A stretch of 64,000 nt of DNA from Psilocybe azurescens (taxonomy: Eukaryota; Basidiomycota; Agaricomycetes; Agaricales; Agrocybaceae): positions 124,001 through 188,000 of the forward strand of contig JAJIRX010000512.1 in NCBI GenBank assembly GCA_023853785.1, read 5' to 3'. Each line of letters opens with the position of its first letter. Within the stretch, counting starts at the first letter, position 1. Positions 1 through 11,249 of this stretch are shown in pieces. The notes under the pieces are model-generated. The model was not told the DNA's origin and made no database searches. It saw only the letters and a list, made by a program, of their open reading frames with translations. A program made the position numbers and the translations under genes.

Positions 1-575
1 CTGTTTGTTAAATATACAGAATAGCTGTATGTAATTGCTGTTGTATGTTATACAAACACGAGTTCTGTAAGAAAACGACAGAATTTCTGTTTGTTTTACT
101 TACAGAATTTATATATATATTGCTGTATGTAAACTTACACAGAAATATACAGTATTCAACTTGCTCAGGTATATTTCGGTGTAAGTTTTACATACAGCAA
201 TTATATACATAAATTCCGTAAGTAAAACAAACAGAAATTCTGTACTTGACTGTAAGTTTTCTTTACAGGACTCATGTTTGTATAACATACAGCGATCACA
301 TACACAATATCTGTATGTTTACATACAGCAATTACATACAGCTATTCTGTATATTTAACAAACAGACAAAGAATAGAAATTCTCTTTATTTGGATGTATT
401 ATTGACTTACAGCTTAGAAACAGAAATACTGTTTGTTTAACTTACAGCCACCGAACAGAATATCTGTTTGTTATCTGTATTATTTTCAAACAGAAGTGCT
501 GTATATCATACTTACAGCAATTCTTACATAAGTTCTGTATTTAATTCGCTGTAAGTTTTACTTACACTGGTCGGC
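1..575. repeat. Large AT-rich palindrome (foldback repeat)
   Basis: Positions 1-150 are the imperfect reverse complement of about 169-363, leaving a loop of only about 18 bases (151-168). Both arms carry the same ordered words (for example CTGTTTGTTAAATATACAG at 1-19 and its complement ending near 364). The right arm has an extra piece of about 25 bp near 292-317. Words of the type CTGTAAGTTT and ACTTACAG continue to about 575, where the composition changes. The left edge is cut by the window. It is most likely the end or core of a foldback DNA element; no coding content is seen. Confidence 0.8.
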
Positions 576-2585
576 GCCAGCAGTGCAAGGCATATCTTGG
601 GTCGTGCAGCTGTGGCTGTGCTACCAAATGCAGCCAATTTCATAAGCCTAGGCAATCTAAGGAGAATTCCACTTCAGCAACTCATTTCTGCAACTACTTT
701 TGGTGGAGAAAAGTATTTCAATATATATTTAAAACATTTCAACGTGCTCAAAAAATTAAAAATTGGCCTAGAAGTGGGTCAAAAGCAGCACCAAACCACT
801 GTATCTCACACTTACTGTCCTTTTTTTAAAAAAAACTGATCACATTGAAATGTTTTAATATGGTATAGAAGTATTTTGTTCTACCAAAACTAGTTGCAAA
901 ATTGAGTTGTTGAAGAAGAAATCCATGTTAGCTTATCTACCAGCCAATTTGGCAGTGGTTTTGCTGTATTGTATTACTTACAGCTCAATAAAAGCAAAAT
1001 AATTAATTTTGCTCCCGTAGAACTATTCATATACGACTTTGGTATATTTCTCCCACTCAACTATTTTCCTGCTGATGTTTTGTGAATGTGGAAAGCCATG
1101 TCTCACAAAACTCTGTGTGCCACTGTGTGATGCATTGCAGTCAGCAGTGTCATGTCATAGAGGAATTTTGCATGACCACTTAAAGCAGTGTGGTTCAACT
1201 TTTCCAACACAGCTATAAAGCCAATCAGTAAATTTCTTAAGTCCATGATTTTATTTTTCATAAAATATTTAAATTTTACAAGTCACCCAAGGTCAGTGGG
1301 GTTCTTTTAATTCATTTCTTGCTTGCTTTTGTTATTCAAAGGCCTGTGCATTGTTTAATGTCCATAAGGCTTTTAATTACTGACTCCAGCTACACACACT
1401 ACTTGTCAATATACCTCTGATTTACCCTACAAGCCGTAGTAGCAGTAATTAAGTTGAATAATCACTTCCACATCAAGTTAACACTAAATTAAGACCTTAT
1501 TAACAGGCCATTTAGACTTGTGTGCATGGACTTGCAGTGACCCACACTTCCCCTGCAAGTCTGTGTGCATGGACTTGCAGTGACCCACACTTCCCCTGCA
1601 CAGACCCAAATATCAAATTGGATGAAGGAGAATATTTGCCAGGGGAAACAGACGCCCAGGGGTACAAGATCCACATGGGATGTGTGGTTGTGCAGCACTT
1701 ATAGGTTCCCTGATGTATTTGTCATTTGCAACTCAACAGCACACTGCATATGCAGTCAATAGATTTCACAATTTACCTCAAATTTAACACCGAAGGAGTG
1801 GGCTGCCTTTCAACAAGTACTTTGATGTCTTACAGGTCCTCAAACACAGGCACTTACTTACAGTAGATCAAATGATTTACAGTGAGGGACACAACCATTT
1901 CAATGTTTCAAGTGTCTGCAATAAAACATAAATACACTACCTCAGCAAAGAGATTGTCCCACAGATCTTTTGACAGAGTTTGATCAATAGCGTGAGAACC
2001 GCATTGCACACCAACTAGAGTCTGCTGAATGAAATTAAGCTTAGGATACATAGATTGTATATACCAAGTTTAGAAGCACATGGATAAAAACCTGCAGCAT
2101 GGTGTGGCACCAATTGTCACAAATGCCAAATGAGGTATGTAATCAAATGGGACATTTTGTATGAATTCAATGGAAAGACAGAACCTTGACATTTGAAGGG
2201 CAGATAATTATTATATTGAATCCCCACACTAGCTCCATATACTGCAAGAAATATTGGAAGGAGAGCTTCAACCAATCTTGCCATAGAACTCAAGTCAATG
2301 TTCCCTCCCCCTTCTATTTTTACACTGGAAACTTATCTCAGAGTAAGGCAGGGAAACTGTGCATATTCTTTATGTTCAACATAATTAAAGGTGTTTTCTA
2401 CAGTGGTATTATTAAGACTCCTGTGAAGCCGGAGAAGTATATCCATTAGTAGTATCTGTAAAGGTTTAGATCATTTACATGTGTTAAAAAATTGCGGTTT
2501 TGAGTATCTACAATAGATTTCGTATACAATAGAATGCATGGTGCAAAAAATGAGCGAAATTGGCCTCCTACTTTGTAATTAATAC
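576..2585. other. AT-rich stretch without a supportable gene
   Basis: Only short reading frames occur here. The longest at the left, 597-839 plus (80 codons), ends in a lysine-rich tail and matches nothing I recognise. The style of the DNA (AT-rich, many ACTTACAG words near 600-1000) resembles the adjacent palindrome, so at least the first part is probably mobile-element debris. Confidence 0.5.
1520..1600. repeat. 43-bp tandem duplication
   Basis: The word GTGTGCATGGACTTGCAGTG starts at 1520 and again at 1563, and the match continues to 1600. This gives one full 43-bp unit followed by a 38-bp second copy with no visible mismatch, which indicates a recent local duplication. Confidence 0.9.
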
Positions 2586-3128
2586 TGTTAGAACAAAGCT
2601 CAGTTGTCCATAGGACAAGCGACTAATATGTTAATTAGATACCTAGAACGAAGCTATTATACATAGTATAAGTACATGAGAAGTAAGATGTAAATTATAT
2701 AGCTCACCTCGGTTGTCGGTAGGACAAACGACTAAGTGAGCGTCGAGAAAGCAAACGAGTATTTAAACTACCCATACAGTAGAAAAACCCGAGTAGCTAC
2801 AAAGGGAATATTCGATGAGCAATCAAAGTGGAAGAATAAAGAGGATCATGAGGAAGCGAGCTTTCCCGCAGACACTGAGCAGGAATAAATGTAATATACG
2901 GAAAGATAATGCTTCATTGGTTATCGTCAATCTTGGTGGACAAGTCCTGGATCTTAATTGAACAAAATTCGACTAAGTGGCGATCTAGCAATCCTAAGGT
3001 AGGATAAGGTTGCGAGGACGATAGCCTGCCACAGCAGTCGGATGTTAGAGAATATCAAGAGTCAAGACACAGCCTCTGGTAATACCCATTGATCTTCCCA
3101 GACAACGATTACGTTTCCGCCGCTAACA
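2586..3128. mobile_element. Probable solo LTR of a Copia-type retrotransposon
   Basis: A 543-bp segment begins TGTTAGAAC and ends GCCGCTAACA, so it has the TG..CA boundaries and a TGTTAG/CTAACA inverted terminal repeat. Inside is a repeated motif, GTTGTC-n2-TAGGACAA-n-CGACTAA (about 2604 and 2715). No second LTR, primer-binding site or pol coding sequence is nearby. The 5-bp flanks (AATAC and ATATT) do not match, so a clean target duplication is not visible. The call rests on the termini and length. Confidence 0.4.
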
Positions 3129-3243
3129 ATATTTTATAATTGATGCGCTCAATTGAGAATCAAGGCGCCTACGTCATCCTAGATATATAGTCCTATTGTA
3201 GTCCATGCACTGATGATCAATTATCCATAGTAATTCCGTACCC

Positions 3244-3850
3244 TTACACGTTGATCGTAATGGACGCCAACACACCGCCCTCTCTCAAGACCTCGCTTCC
3301 ATCCGTACCGTTGATTGGGTAAGTGTCAGTAAGGACGACACTGTAAGGCGCTCCAGCAGTGAAAAACTCGTGCGGGATCTGTAGAGGACGGTGGCGCGTG
3401 ATTCAGCATTCATGATTCACGGATCATGGGCCCTGTCGAGGACGAATGATATTTGAGCTACATACCTTAGTGGTGAAAGAATCTACTGTGGCCCCAGGAC
3501 TCAGCGTGCGACGCGCGAGTGATATGGTGGGTTCAAACCCGTTATTCAGCGGGGCAGGAACCTCGATCGTGTAGTCGAGGAACTTGGGCACAATACCAGA
3601 ATGCGTGATAGCACAGGTAAAATCAACGTGGATACTGATGTTCTGTCGGTTGTAAGTAAGGCGTAAGTTTGTGTCCTTGGTGAAGCAATACTTGGAGAGG
3701 ACGTACATCGCCTGCGTTGAATGGCTTGCCACTCGGGGAGATACTGATGACACCAAATCTGTCAGCTTCCGAGCATACGATGGCTGGGATATTTGCTGAA
3801 GCGACAAAGCCAGCGATGGCGAGGAGAATGGTGGAGATAGTGAACTTCAT
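3244..3850 (-). CDS. Small secreted protein, 151 aa, three exons
   Basis: Exons on the minus strand are 3707-3850, 3466-3642 and 3244-3378 (144+177+135 nt, in frame, stop TAA). The introns are 64 bp (GTACGT..GACAG) and 87 bp (GTATGT..TACAG). The protein opens with a clear signal peptide (MKFTISTILLAIAGFVASA) and continues into SISPSGKPFNAGDN, a hydrophilic beta-rich segment, and a C-terminus ending ASITINV. There are few cysteines and no transmembrane segment after the signal. This layout is common among uncharacterised secreted proteins of Agaricomycetes; the biochemical role is unknown. Without the first intron the frame appears broken, but both splice sites are canonical, so I regard the gene as intact. 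It lies upstream of a truncated P450 on the other strand. Confidence 0.75.
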
Positions 3851-4642
3851 TGTAGGATCCTAAGATATGAGAGCTGTTACTGGTCATGCAAGCCAATTTA
3901 TATTCGTCAAGATTCCCGTCAAGGCAGTTTGAAACACGTAGTAAAATATTTTTAGCCGTGGGGCTCCAGGATCTGTCGAGGGGCATTGCTCACCGTCGTG
4001 AGACTAGACCTTCGGCATTATGTTACCAACTGCTAACATCTGGTAGGTGTAGCTTCTACTCACCTGAAAATTCCCTCCGATTATCATCAATGAACTTCGG
4101 ATCTGCAACTATTAATAAGCTATTGAAGTCGACGGCATGTAAGTAGCAGTGTGTGAGGACAACTTCATTAATACATTGAAAATATGAGCGGGTGTAATCT
4201 CTGTTGGAGTTCCGCTGTTTTTTAAGGGAGAGGCTCGGATCTGTCGCTAGTAGTCCGCAGATGTAAAGTCGAGAAAAAAATCATAATTCTATTCATAAAT
4301 TATGCGCGCGTGAAGGAAGGAATACCAGGCCCTGACAGTGACGGAGAATGGGTGGCGAAGCCGCCTAAATGTTTACGATGACGGTCTGAAGGCTCTACTG
4401 GAATTGCAGTGGTTGGCTGTACATTTTCGGTCTCAAGTATCTGCATTATACCCGCTGTTTTGTATGAGTACGTTCATAAGGCCATCACTTCGGTCAGATC
4501 TACCCTTTGACATTAACTTCGGTGGCCCGCCCATGGTGCTCCCCTTGGGTCATTAAACGGACATGCGGCGCAAGCTCAATTGGATACACCCTCCTTCGGC
4601 GTAATAACCCGTTATCCTAACGATATTGAAATTTTTTGCTAG
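3851..4642. other. Intergenic; no gene seen
   Basis: Only overlapping short frames occur on both strands. The missing upstream exons of the P450 that begins at 4643 were looked for here (an I-helix exon with a GGTDTSS-like motif, and the proline-rich N-terminus) and are absent. The P450 is therefore truncated, not merely mis-spliced. Confidence 0.6.
3896..3902 (-). promoter_or_regulatory. Probable TATA box
   Basis: A TATAAAT on the minus strand lies about 45 bp upstream of the start codon at 3850, a plausible core promoter for the secreted protein gene. Confidence 0.4.
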
Positions 4643-5523
4643 ACGCACCGTTTAAGACCTGTTGCACCTACCGCCGTTCCACATGCCTCGGTCAATGATT
4701 GCGAAGTGAGTTCCCGAGTCGAAGCCATGTTGGTCTGCTTTAGACTTAACATTGACCATGTTAGTATCGGGGATATACAATTCCAAAGGGAACACCCATT
4801 TTCATGAATATATGTAAGTAGTCTCCGACTTTTAACGATAGGCATGATCGTGTTGCTTATAGGACAAATTAAAGACGGTGTATTCCATGATCCAAGTGCG
4901 TATTGATTCTCCAACACATTCGTATTTATGAACATGGGGATCCACAGATATATTTGAACGTCCGGAAGACTTTTGGCCAGAACGCTATCTGTTGACCCCG
5001 GATGGAACCAAACCTGAGCTTCCCGAGGGCCTGGGTAACATCCGATCTACACTTCAATTTGGAAGCGGCAAGGTACGTACGACCATGGATTCACATATAT
5101 CCCTCTCCTCTGTGTCACCATGACTAAATGATGATATTTTGCAATTATTCTTCAGAGGCTATGTCCTGGAATGCATCTTGCCAATACAAACTCCGTATGC
5201 ATTCCATTCTTATAGTATTTAATGGCTAACTGAGCATGTCTGACGTCCTGGTCAGAGTCTTGCTGTTATGCGCCTTCTATGGGCATTCGACTTCGCCCCC
5301 ATAAATGAATCGGACAAGCAACCACCGACATGGGACATTGAAAATGAATATTTTGACGTCAGTCTACTCTCTCTAAGTCATACCGACCACCCTGCTCAAC
5401 ACAGCTACATTGCAGGGCATAACCTTAACCCCTAAGCCTTTCCAGTGCAAGATTACCCCACGAAGCAAAGAGAAGGTCGAGGTTATCAAAGAATGTTATA
5501 CGAGGACTGTAGTACAGGACTAG
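4643..5523 (+). pseudogene. Cytochrome P450, 3' half only
   Basis: Seven successive exons can be read: 4643-4705, 4765-4813, 4875-4895, 4948-5072, 5156-5194, 5256-5357 and 5416-5523. Their lengths (63, 49, 21, 125, 39, 102, 108) nearly match exons 7-13 of the intact P450 at 11250-13466 (63, 49, 21, 122, 39, 102, 114), with all GT/AG sites kept. Encoded landmarks are RPVAPTAVPHASVNDC after the ExxR region, FERPEDFWPERY, and the haem-cysteine loop FGSGK/RLCPG, followed by WAFDFAPIN and a closing TAG. The membrane anchor, the I-helix and all 5' exons are missing, so no working enzyme is expected. It is a paralogue truncated recently enough that no stop has accumulated. Confidence 0.8.
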
Positions 5524-6189
5524 CCTTGATATTAGGGAGAGAACCTAAGCTGCATCACAGAATTTTGGAGAGATATCTTAAATATAGTGACAGGAGAGTA
5601 GATGAGCTAGGTAGAGACATCAAGCAGAGAAGGAAGTCGCCGACTGTCGATGATCTCAATATGAAGGAGCTGTAACCTTTGAACCCGCTGACAAATACTT
5701 TCAATCTTCGAACAATGGCTAAAATTTGGTACTCGTCGCCCACGCGATTTATTCAATTTATTCCTAGATACCATCAGTAAATTGTGGAAAATCCTATAAG
5801 GCGTTATGAGCACCCAAAATGCATTGTAAATGGTCATCTGCGTTATGAACTGGTTATCATATTATAGGCCCATTCACAATGCTATAAATTGATAGATAGT
5901 GGTAGGTTTTAAAAATCTCCCGGACGCAATTTCATGAGTTTGTCACCGAGATGCTAGATTATTATCGAATTGACACTAGCTTCTGTGTGAAGATGGGGCA
6001 GTTGTAATATTATCATCAGTTGTCTAGAAGGTATCAGATTCTCAGATACTCAGAATACATTTTCACACCAAAAAAGGGCCAAATAGATATATTTCAAGCA
6101 GACGAGTAACTACCACATAAACCACAAATACAAAAACAGCAATGTATCTAACCACTGGTCCCAGGATGGGGATGAACATACCTGTAGGC
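5524..6189. other. Intergenic downstream of the P450 relic
   Basis: No reading frame with protein-like character was seen; composition becomes more AT-rich toward 6.2 kb, where mobile-element-like sequence begins. Confidence 0.5.
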
Positions 6190-8773
6190 TTCAGCACTCC
6201 CATTTACCATTATGGTAGGTAAAATAGTGGTAGAAGCAGCACTGAATGGGAGCACGGGGTGTGGAAGGTGAGATAGCAGGCAGCCGGATGGACACAGTGG
6301 TGACACATTGTTGATGGAGGTGCTGGGCTATGAATGGTGTTTAGCAGCCTGTTAGATAAATTGTAGTTAGCAACAAAAAGGGGATGGGTGTGGGGCGGGC
6401 ACACCTGTGAGCCTTGGCATTCCCATTCATTGTCATGAGAGGCAAAATGGAGCTGATGGCCACTAAGCACGCTGGGGGACATAGGTGCTGGGGCCGGAAG
6501 GAGTTCATCATAGTCTGTTGGGTGTAATGAAGTAAGAAAAGAGGCAGAAGGTGAAGGTGATTTACCTGTGAGCCGCGAGTGCTACATTCATTGCTGTGGC
6601 AGACCAAACAGTGGAAGCAGCACTGCAAAATGAAAATGTGGAGGTAAGGAGCAGTGAGTGCAAGATGACATGGAAGAGTGGGTGCTTACCATGCTACCAC
6701 CATTGTTACACTGCTTCGGTGCCCTTGCTTGCTCCCATCGTCGTTGGTGTGCGCTTGAGGTCATGGCTTCACTGTGTAACTATAGGGCTGTCGGTGTTCA
6801 GTGGTCGGCATGATAAGCAGGCAGCAGTGCGAATGATGCTAATAGCGCTCAGAGCCATTGACAATAACAAGAGTGGGGGAAGGGAGGTAGGCGGTGGAGG
6901 TGGTAGTGAACAAAGAACAGAAGTTGAACTTTACGATTAATACCATGAACGTTCAACGTGTCAGGTGATCTGTGGGAAAACAGAAGTGGAGCTAAATAAA
7001 GACCCCTTTATACTGCTCCAACGTCTCCCTGTGTCTACCGGTGGGGTAGGGTGCCCCACAATTCCTAATACATTCAAAAAAAGCCACCACTGCTGTGTCA
7101 CAGCTGCACTGACTGCTGGTACCACTGCCTCCTGCTCGCAATTGTGATCACAGCGAGCCCACTGTCTAATCTCATTCTCCGTCATCCCAAGACTCAAGTA
7201 CACAAATATTAAGCAAATATAACTTGTATGCCATATTTTTCCTATCTCATATCCAGCATACATAAAATCCTGCTGAAGAACAATAATGAGCTATGAAGGT
7301 CTAATATCTGATGTGTATATTGTGATTTTTTGTCAAACCTGGTAGCCACCTCATAACATAGTTATGATGTCCTTGCTATATTATATTTGCTTTGAACTAT
7401 AGAAAGAATACTGTACCTAACTGATATTGAGCTTTGAACCATCTAACATCTGGTATGCATACTGTGGTTTTTGATAAATCTGGTAGCTACCTTACATCTA
7501 GTTATTATTTCCTTGCAATATTATTTTTCCTTTGTGTTACAGAAAGAATATTGTATCTAAATGATGACATTGCCATAATCCTACAAGCTGCAGATACAGG
7601 ATTATAAACTGTTTTCTGGGTGTTATAATGTTGTGACAGGTTTGTGAACGTCATATTGCTAAATCAGATTTTTCCTAATTTACTGATGACCTCTCTTTCT
7701 CTGTAATTCCATTTAGATGTGTTTTTAAAATGTACAGGTCCTGGTTTGGAGAAGTCTTTCCACATCACACTAGCACCACAAGTTGACTTGTGGCACAATG
7801 GATTCTGGGTTTATCTCATTGCTTATAGTAAGCATTTCCTGGTTTTCTTTCTAGCTACATAGATGCAAAACAGTAGACATTTTTAAAGAAAACGGACGTG
7901 CGCCTTTGTTTACTATAAACAACCAGATATGGTATGCTCCACAGAAACCATGACGCAACGTGTCCTCAACCTCATTGCCCCACGTTCCCCCCACTTCGCT
8001 TGACCTCTGGCCTCTTCCTCAATACAGTCTACTATGTCAATGCAATATATTTATTGTTGACCCTATCAGCAGTGAGGAGCCTACGTAGATAGGCTTGCAG
8101 TATAAAGGCCAGACATGTTTCTGTGGTACATTGAACAACATGAATCTCAACTGACTTTTTAGATGTGTGTATACCAATTCCTGTCGCTGTTGCGATGTGT
8201 TTAGAGTGCATGCCCGAAGGTGCATGGTGAGAATGAGTTTCTTTTTCTCTTCTGATATATAGCACAAGTTGGCCATTGTTGTAGTTATAGGTTATAGTGT
8301 ACACCCATAGTACGGGCGCACTTACCGTAAATGGTGCCAAATAATGCTGCTCTGCTATGTCGCCACTCTGCCCCCAATACTGACCTCACTACGCATCAGT
8401 CTACCGTGTGGCATCTAGCTGTCATCGGTCAGCAGAATTAATCTATCAAAATTTTGCAGGCTCTGGTGTCATGTCTGGAACAGTCCAGATTTGGATGTTT
8501 TTTCAAAACCATGGGGTTATGAATATGTAGAATTATAAATGGTTTGTGTGCGCTTTTTGCCTTCTAAATCAGGAATGCCACAAGTTCAATTTCTGATCAT
8601 TGCAAACATTATAAACTTGCAGAAAATTATTCTAAAATTCTTATTTTATTAACAACTAATTGTACAGCCTTGATTTTTTTAGAGAGGAACCTTAACATCT
8701 ATTAGACAGTCTACATTCATATCTATCAATTTTTGTCAGGCAATAACATATTAATTAAATCCGTAAACATACC
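6190..8773. other. Mobile-element-like DNA without an identifiable ORF
   Basis: 6190-6900 holds a GC-richer patch with recurrent phrases (for example TGTGAGCC followed by CATTCATTG at about 6410 and 6570). The rest is AT-rich. Frames up to 114 codons exist but look like chance frames. The stretch leads into a Cys-rich ORF and a repeat array (8.8-10.4 kb) and may belong to one degraded DNA transposon. Confidence 0.4.
7299..7582. repeat. Diverged 142-bp tandem duplication
   Basis: 7299-7440 and 7441-7582 align along their length. Shared blocks include CTAATATCTG/CTAACATCTG, CTGGTAGC-ACCT, CCTTGC-ATATTAT and AGAAAGAATA-TGTA-CTAA. Many substitutions separate the two units, so the duplication is old. 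Confidence 0.75.
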
Positions 8774-10115
8774 TCAAGCTTTGGCTACAAATTCACAACA
8801 TTTGTGGTTATTCTTTCCTTTACAGTTTGTTTCTTTAAGGCCAGCAGCAATACACACCATGCATCTGCATTTTTTCTCATCACTCCAAATTGCATAGAGT
8901 GGACCAGGAGTAAAAGATTGACTCAGGTTTATATCACCTGATGGTCCTGGCATAGAATATAGTCCAGATGTTGATGCCTCTGGGTCCTGCATTGTCACAT
9001 CCTGGGATATCAATTCAGATGAAGGTGCATCTATACTCAATGTTACTGTATCTTGGACAATAAATGTTGACAATGAAGATGCCTCTGCACTTTGCATTGG
9101 CATTGGCACATCTTGAGTGACAAATATTCCTGTAGAAATTGAGGTACTTTCAACCTGCATAGTATGAGAAGTCATGACTTCTGGCTAGTGTCTTTTGCTG
9201 CAGAAAGGACACATGAAACATGATTATCTGACTGCACTCATTTCTCATGTGGTTTTCTCTGTGGCTGACTTGGTAAAATTGTTTGCTTCTCTTGACAGTG
9301 CTCACTCCAAATCTTGTAATATGCAGCTAAATGTTCTTGGGGTTTGTAAAAATTGATTTTCCAAAGTAACATACTTTGCCCCCATCAACAGGTTGAGAAT
9401 TATTACTTGAAAGAGCAGACTTCATCTGCTATTACCTGCCAAAGGAATTGTAATATGGCATGGTATTTTGCTATTTTATTAAAAATTGCCAGTCAAGTGG
9501 CACATCAGAACCTTTAATATTCAGGTGCCCTTTGTAGAGGGGTTGTAAAAAATTTCAATTATAAATCGACTTTGAACTTTGGAAAGTATTTTATATGTGG
9601 GGAAGTCTGAATTGTCCTTAAGATTACAAATCCGTGACAACCTACAAAGTTTTTGTGTACTTTGACTTGAAAGGTACTTTGTAGAGAAATCATGGGCATT
9701 CATTCTTCTACAAAGCTGCTTTAAATTTTGCGCACACTCAATTCAAGGCAACTTTGTAGGTCGTCATGTATTTGTGCTATTAAAGTCAATTCAGGTCTCC
9801 TCTGCATATAAAATATTTTTAAAGTTCAAAGTTAACCTATACTTGAAAATTTTTACAACCCTAATTATGCCTCTACAAAGGACTTTTGAATATCTAAAAT
9901 CCCAATGTGCAAGCTATGTAGATGTCCTGGGAAATTTTATCTACATATGGTGGTTATTTATATTTATGTACTAGATTGCAACTAACAAATTTCATACATG
10001 CAAAATACCCTGCCTTTGGCAGGTAATCTTGCTTTTTCTTGCCAAAACTTGCTTTTGCTCCACCTGCAGACTGACCAGCTATGTTTTTCTGGCTTTTGAG
10101 CCTTTTACCAGACAT
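8774..10115 (-). CDS. Possible transposon-encoded Cys-rich protein (fragmentary)
   Basis: On the minus strand an ATG at 10115 opens MSGKRLKSQKNIAGQSAGGA and a basic stretch. A second coding-like piece near 9240-9370 reads GKINFYKPQEHLAAYYKIWS, and a third open frame, 8774-9175 (133 codons), is rich in Ser/Thr/Gln. The third frame ends in a compact cysteine cluster, CRCMVCIAAGLKETNCKGK then HKCC, which looks like a zinc-binding module. Similar basic Cys modules accompany transposase genes in basidiomycete DNA transposons. I cannot join the pieces with convincing splice sites, and a foldback element (9.5-9.9 kb) lies between them. The 30-bp repeat array directly upstream (10.25-10.40 kb) would fit a transposon end. 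The function is not established. Confidence 0.3.
9511..9903. mobile_element. Foldback/MITE-like element, about 0.4 kb
   Basis: 9515-9622 is the reverse complement, with mismatches, of 9787-9892. Paired words include CCTTTGTAGAGG with CCTCTACAAAGG, AAAGTATTTTATATG with CATATAAAATATTT, and GACTTTGAACTTT with AAAGTTCAAAGTT. Inside, ACCTACAAAGTT (about 9640) also pairs with AACTTTGTAGGT (about 9750). No reading frame fits a transposase, so it is non-autonomous. No exact target duplication is evident. Confidence 0.7.
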
Positions 10116-10248
10116 GTTGAGTATATTAGGCAATATATCAGCAATCAGAAGTAATTGGATGGTGAGGGATGAGGGACAGATGAAAGAGTTAAATAAGGGA
10201 CTATAATTCAGCGGCCAGCAATTATTAACAGCCGTTTTGGGTCAGTCA

Positions 10249-10400
10249 CCCGATTTGGGTGTTAATTTTGATGGATTTCCGAATTGGGGTGTTAATTTTT
10301 GATGGGTATCCGAATTGGGGTGTTAATTTTGACAGCTTCCCAATTAGGCTGTTAAATTGTGGCTATGCAAATTAACACCCTAATTGGGGTGTTAAAGTGT
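10249..10400. repeat. About 30-bp tandem repeats, probable transposon subterminal array
   Basis: Units starting at 10249, 10279, 10310 and 10339 share the core CCGAATTGGGGTGTTAATTT with small changes (29-31 bp spacing). Near 10372-10395 TTAACACCC is followed by TAATT and GGGTGTTAA, a short perfect hairpin. Dense repeats of this kind at the border between AT-rich and ordinary DNA resemble transposase-binding subterminal repeats. No matching array was found at another position, so the partner end is unknown. Confidence 0.6.
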
Positions 10401-11249
10401 TCCAGACACGGCTCCACAGCCATTTTGCATGTCCCAACTTTCATGTAGAGTCCACTTGGGTGGAGCCAAGGAAAAAAGCCAAGCTTTTTGCGAATTCCAG
10501 ATTGAGATGTGAACATTGATGAGACACCTCAATGCAGGTGCAACCCGTTTTCAGACAGGATAGGCTGGATCGACACTGACTTTCATACCGTAAGTGAGCA
10601 CTTACCCGACTTACAATTCTTCATTTCACATGGTACGTTGACAATCGTACATGAACCTCGGGCAGATTTATATACCCTCACCAGCGCACTGGGTTTCTGC
10701 CACCACGCTAACCAACCGAATCCTGAGACTCTTTACTCTCAACTGTAGCCATTGGAATATTGACACTGAACGTCAAAGACAATTACCCCTAATCGGTGAG
10801 ATAGTTGAATGCAAGCGGCCATCGAAATAAGCCAAGACGTATATTTCGTGAGCGCTATCCTAACGGACCCCCTTTAGCTGACACCGATTGGAGGGTGCCT
10901 AATATTCAAAGATACTCGAGTAGCATGTATCGACCAGGCTCCCAGATACTTACCAACGGGAATTCCCGTGAGCTGCCATAACATGTTCTTTGAACTAGTA
11001 CATTCTGGACGGCGATCAAGGCTCACGCATTACTTGACTGCCAACACGAATTACGTTTCTGATATTCATTCCTACCTCTCTTCCTGTCCACTCCATGCTA
11101 TTTAAACACGATAAGGACTACGTTTTGGTGGAAAAAGAACACCACTGGTTCATCACGTTAATCCGTCTTGATCTCTCTGTGCTCAACGTTGAGCCCAGGT
11201 TGCTACATCTCAAGTCCGCTACCTCTCTAAATTAACGTCCTCTCGCTCA
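10401..11249. other. Upstream region of the intact P450
   Basis: An 80-codon frame at 10509-10748 is the only notable ORF and resembles nothing known. The last 150 bases hold the putative core promoter of the P450. Confidence 0.5.
11099..11106 (+). promoter_or_regulatory. Possible TATA element of the P450 gene
   Basis: TATTTAAA lies about 145 bp before the ATG at 11250, followed by CT-rich, leader-like sequence. This supports 11250 as the translation start. Confidence 0.35.
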
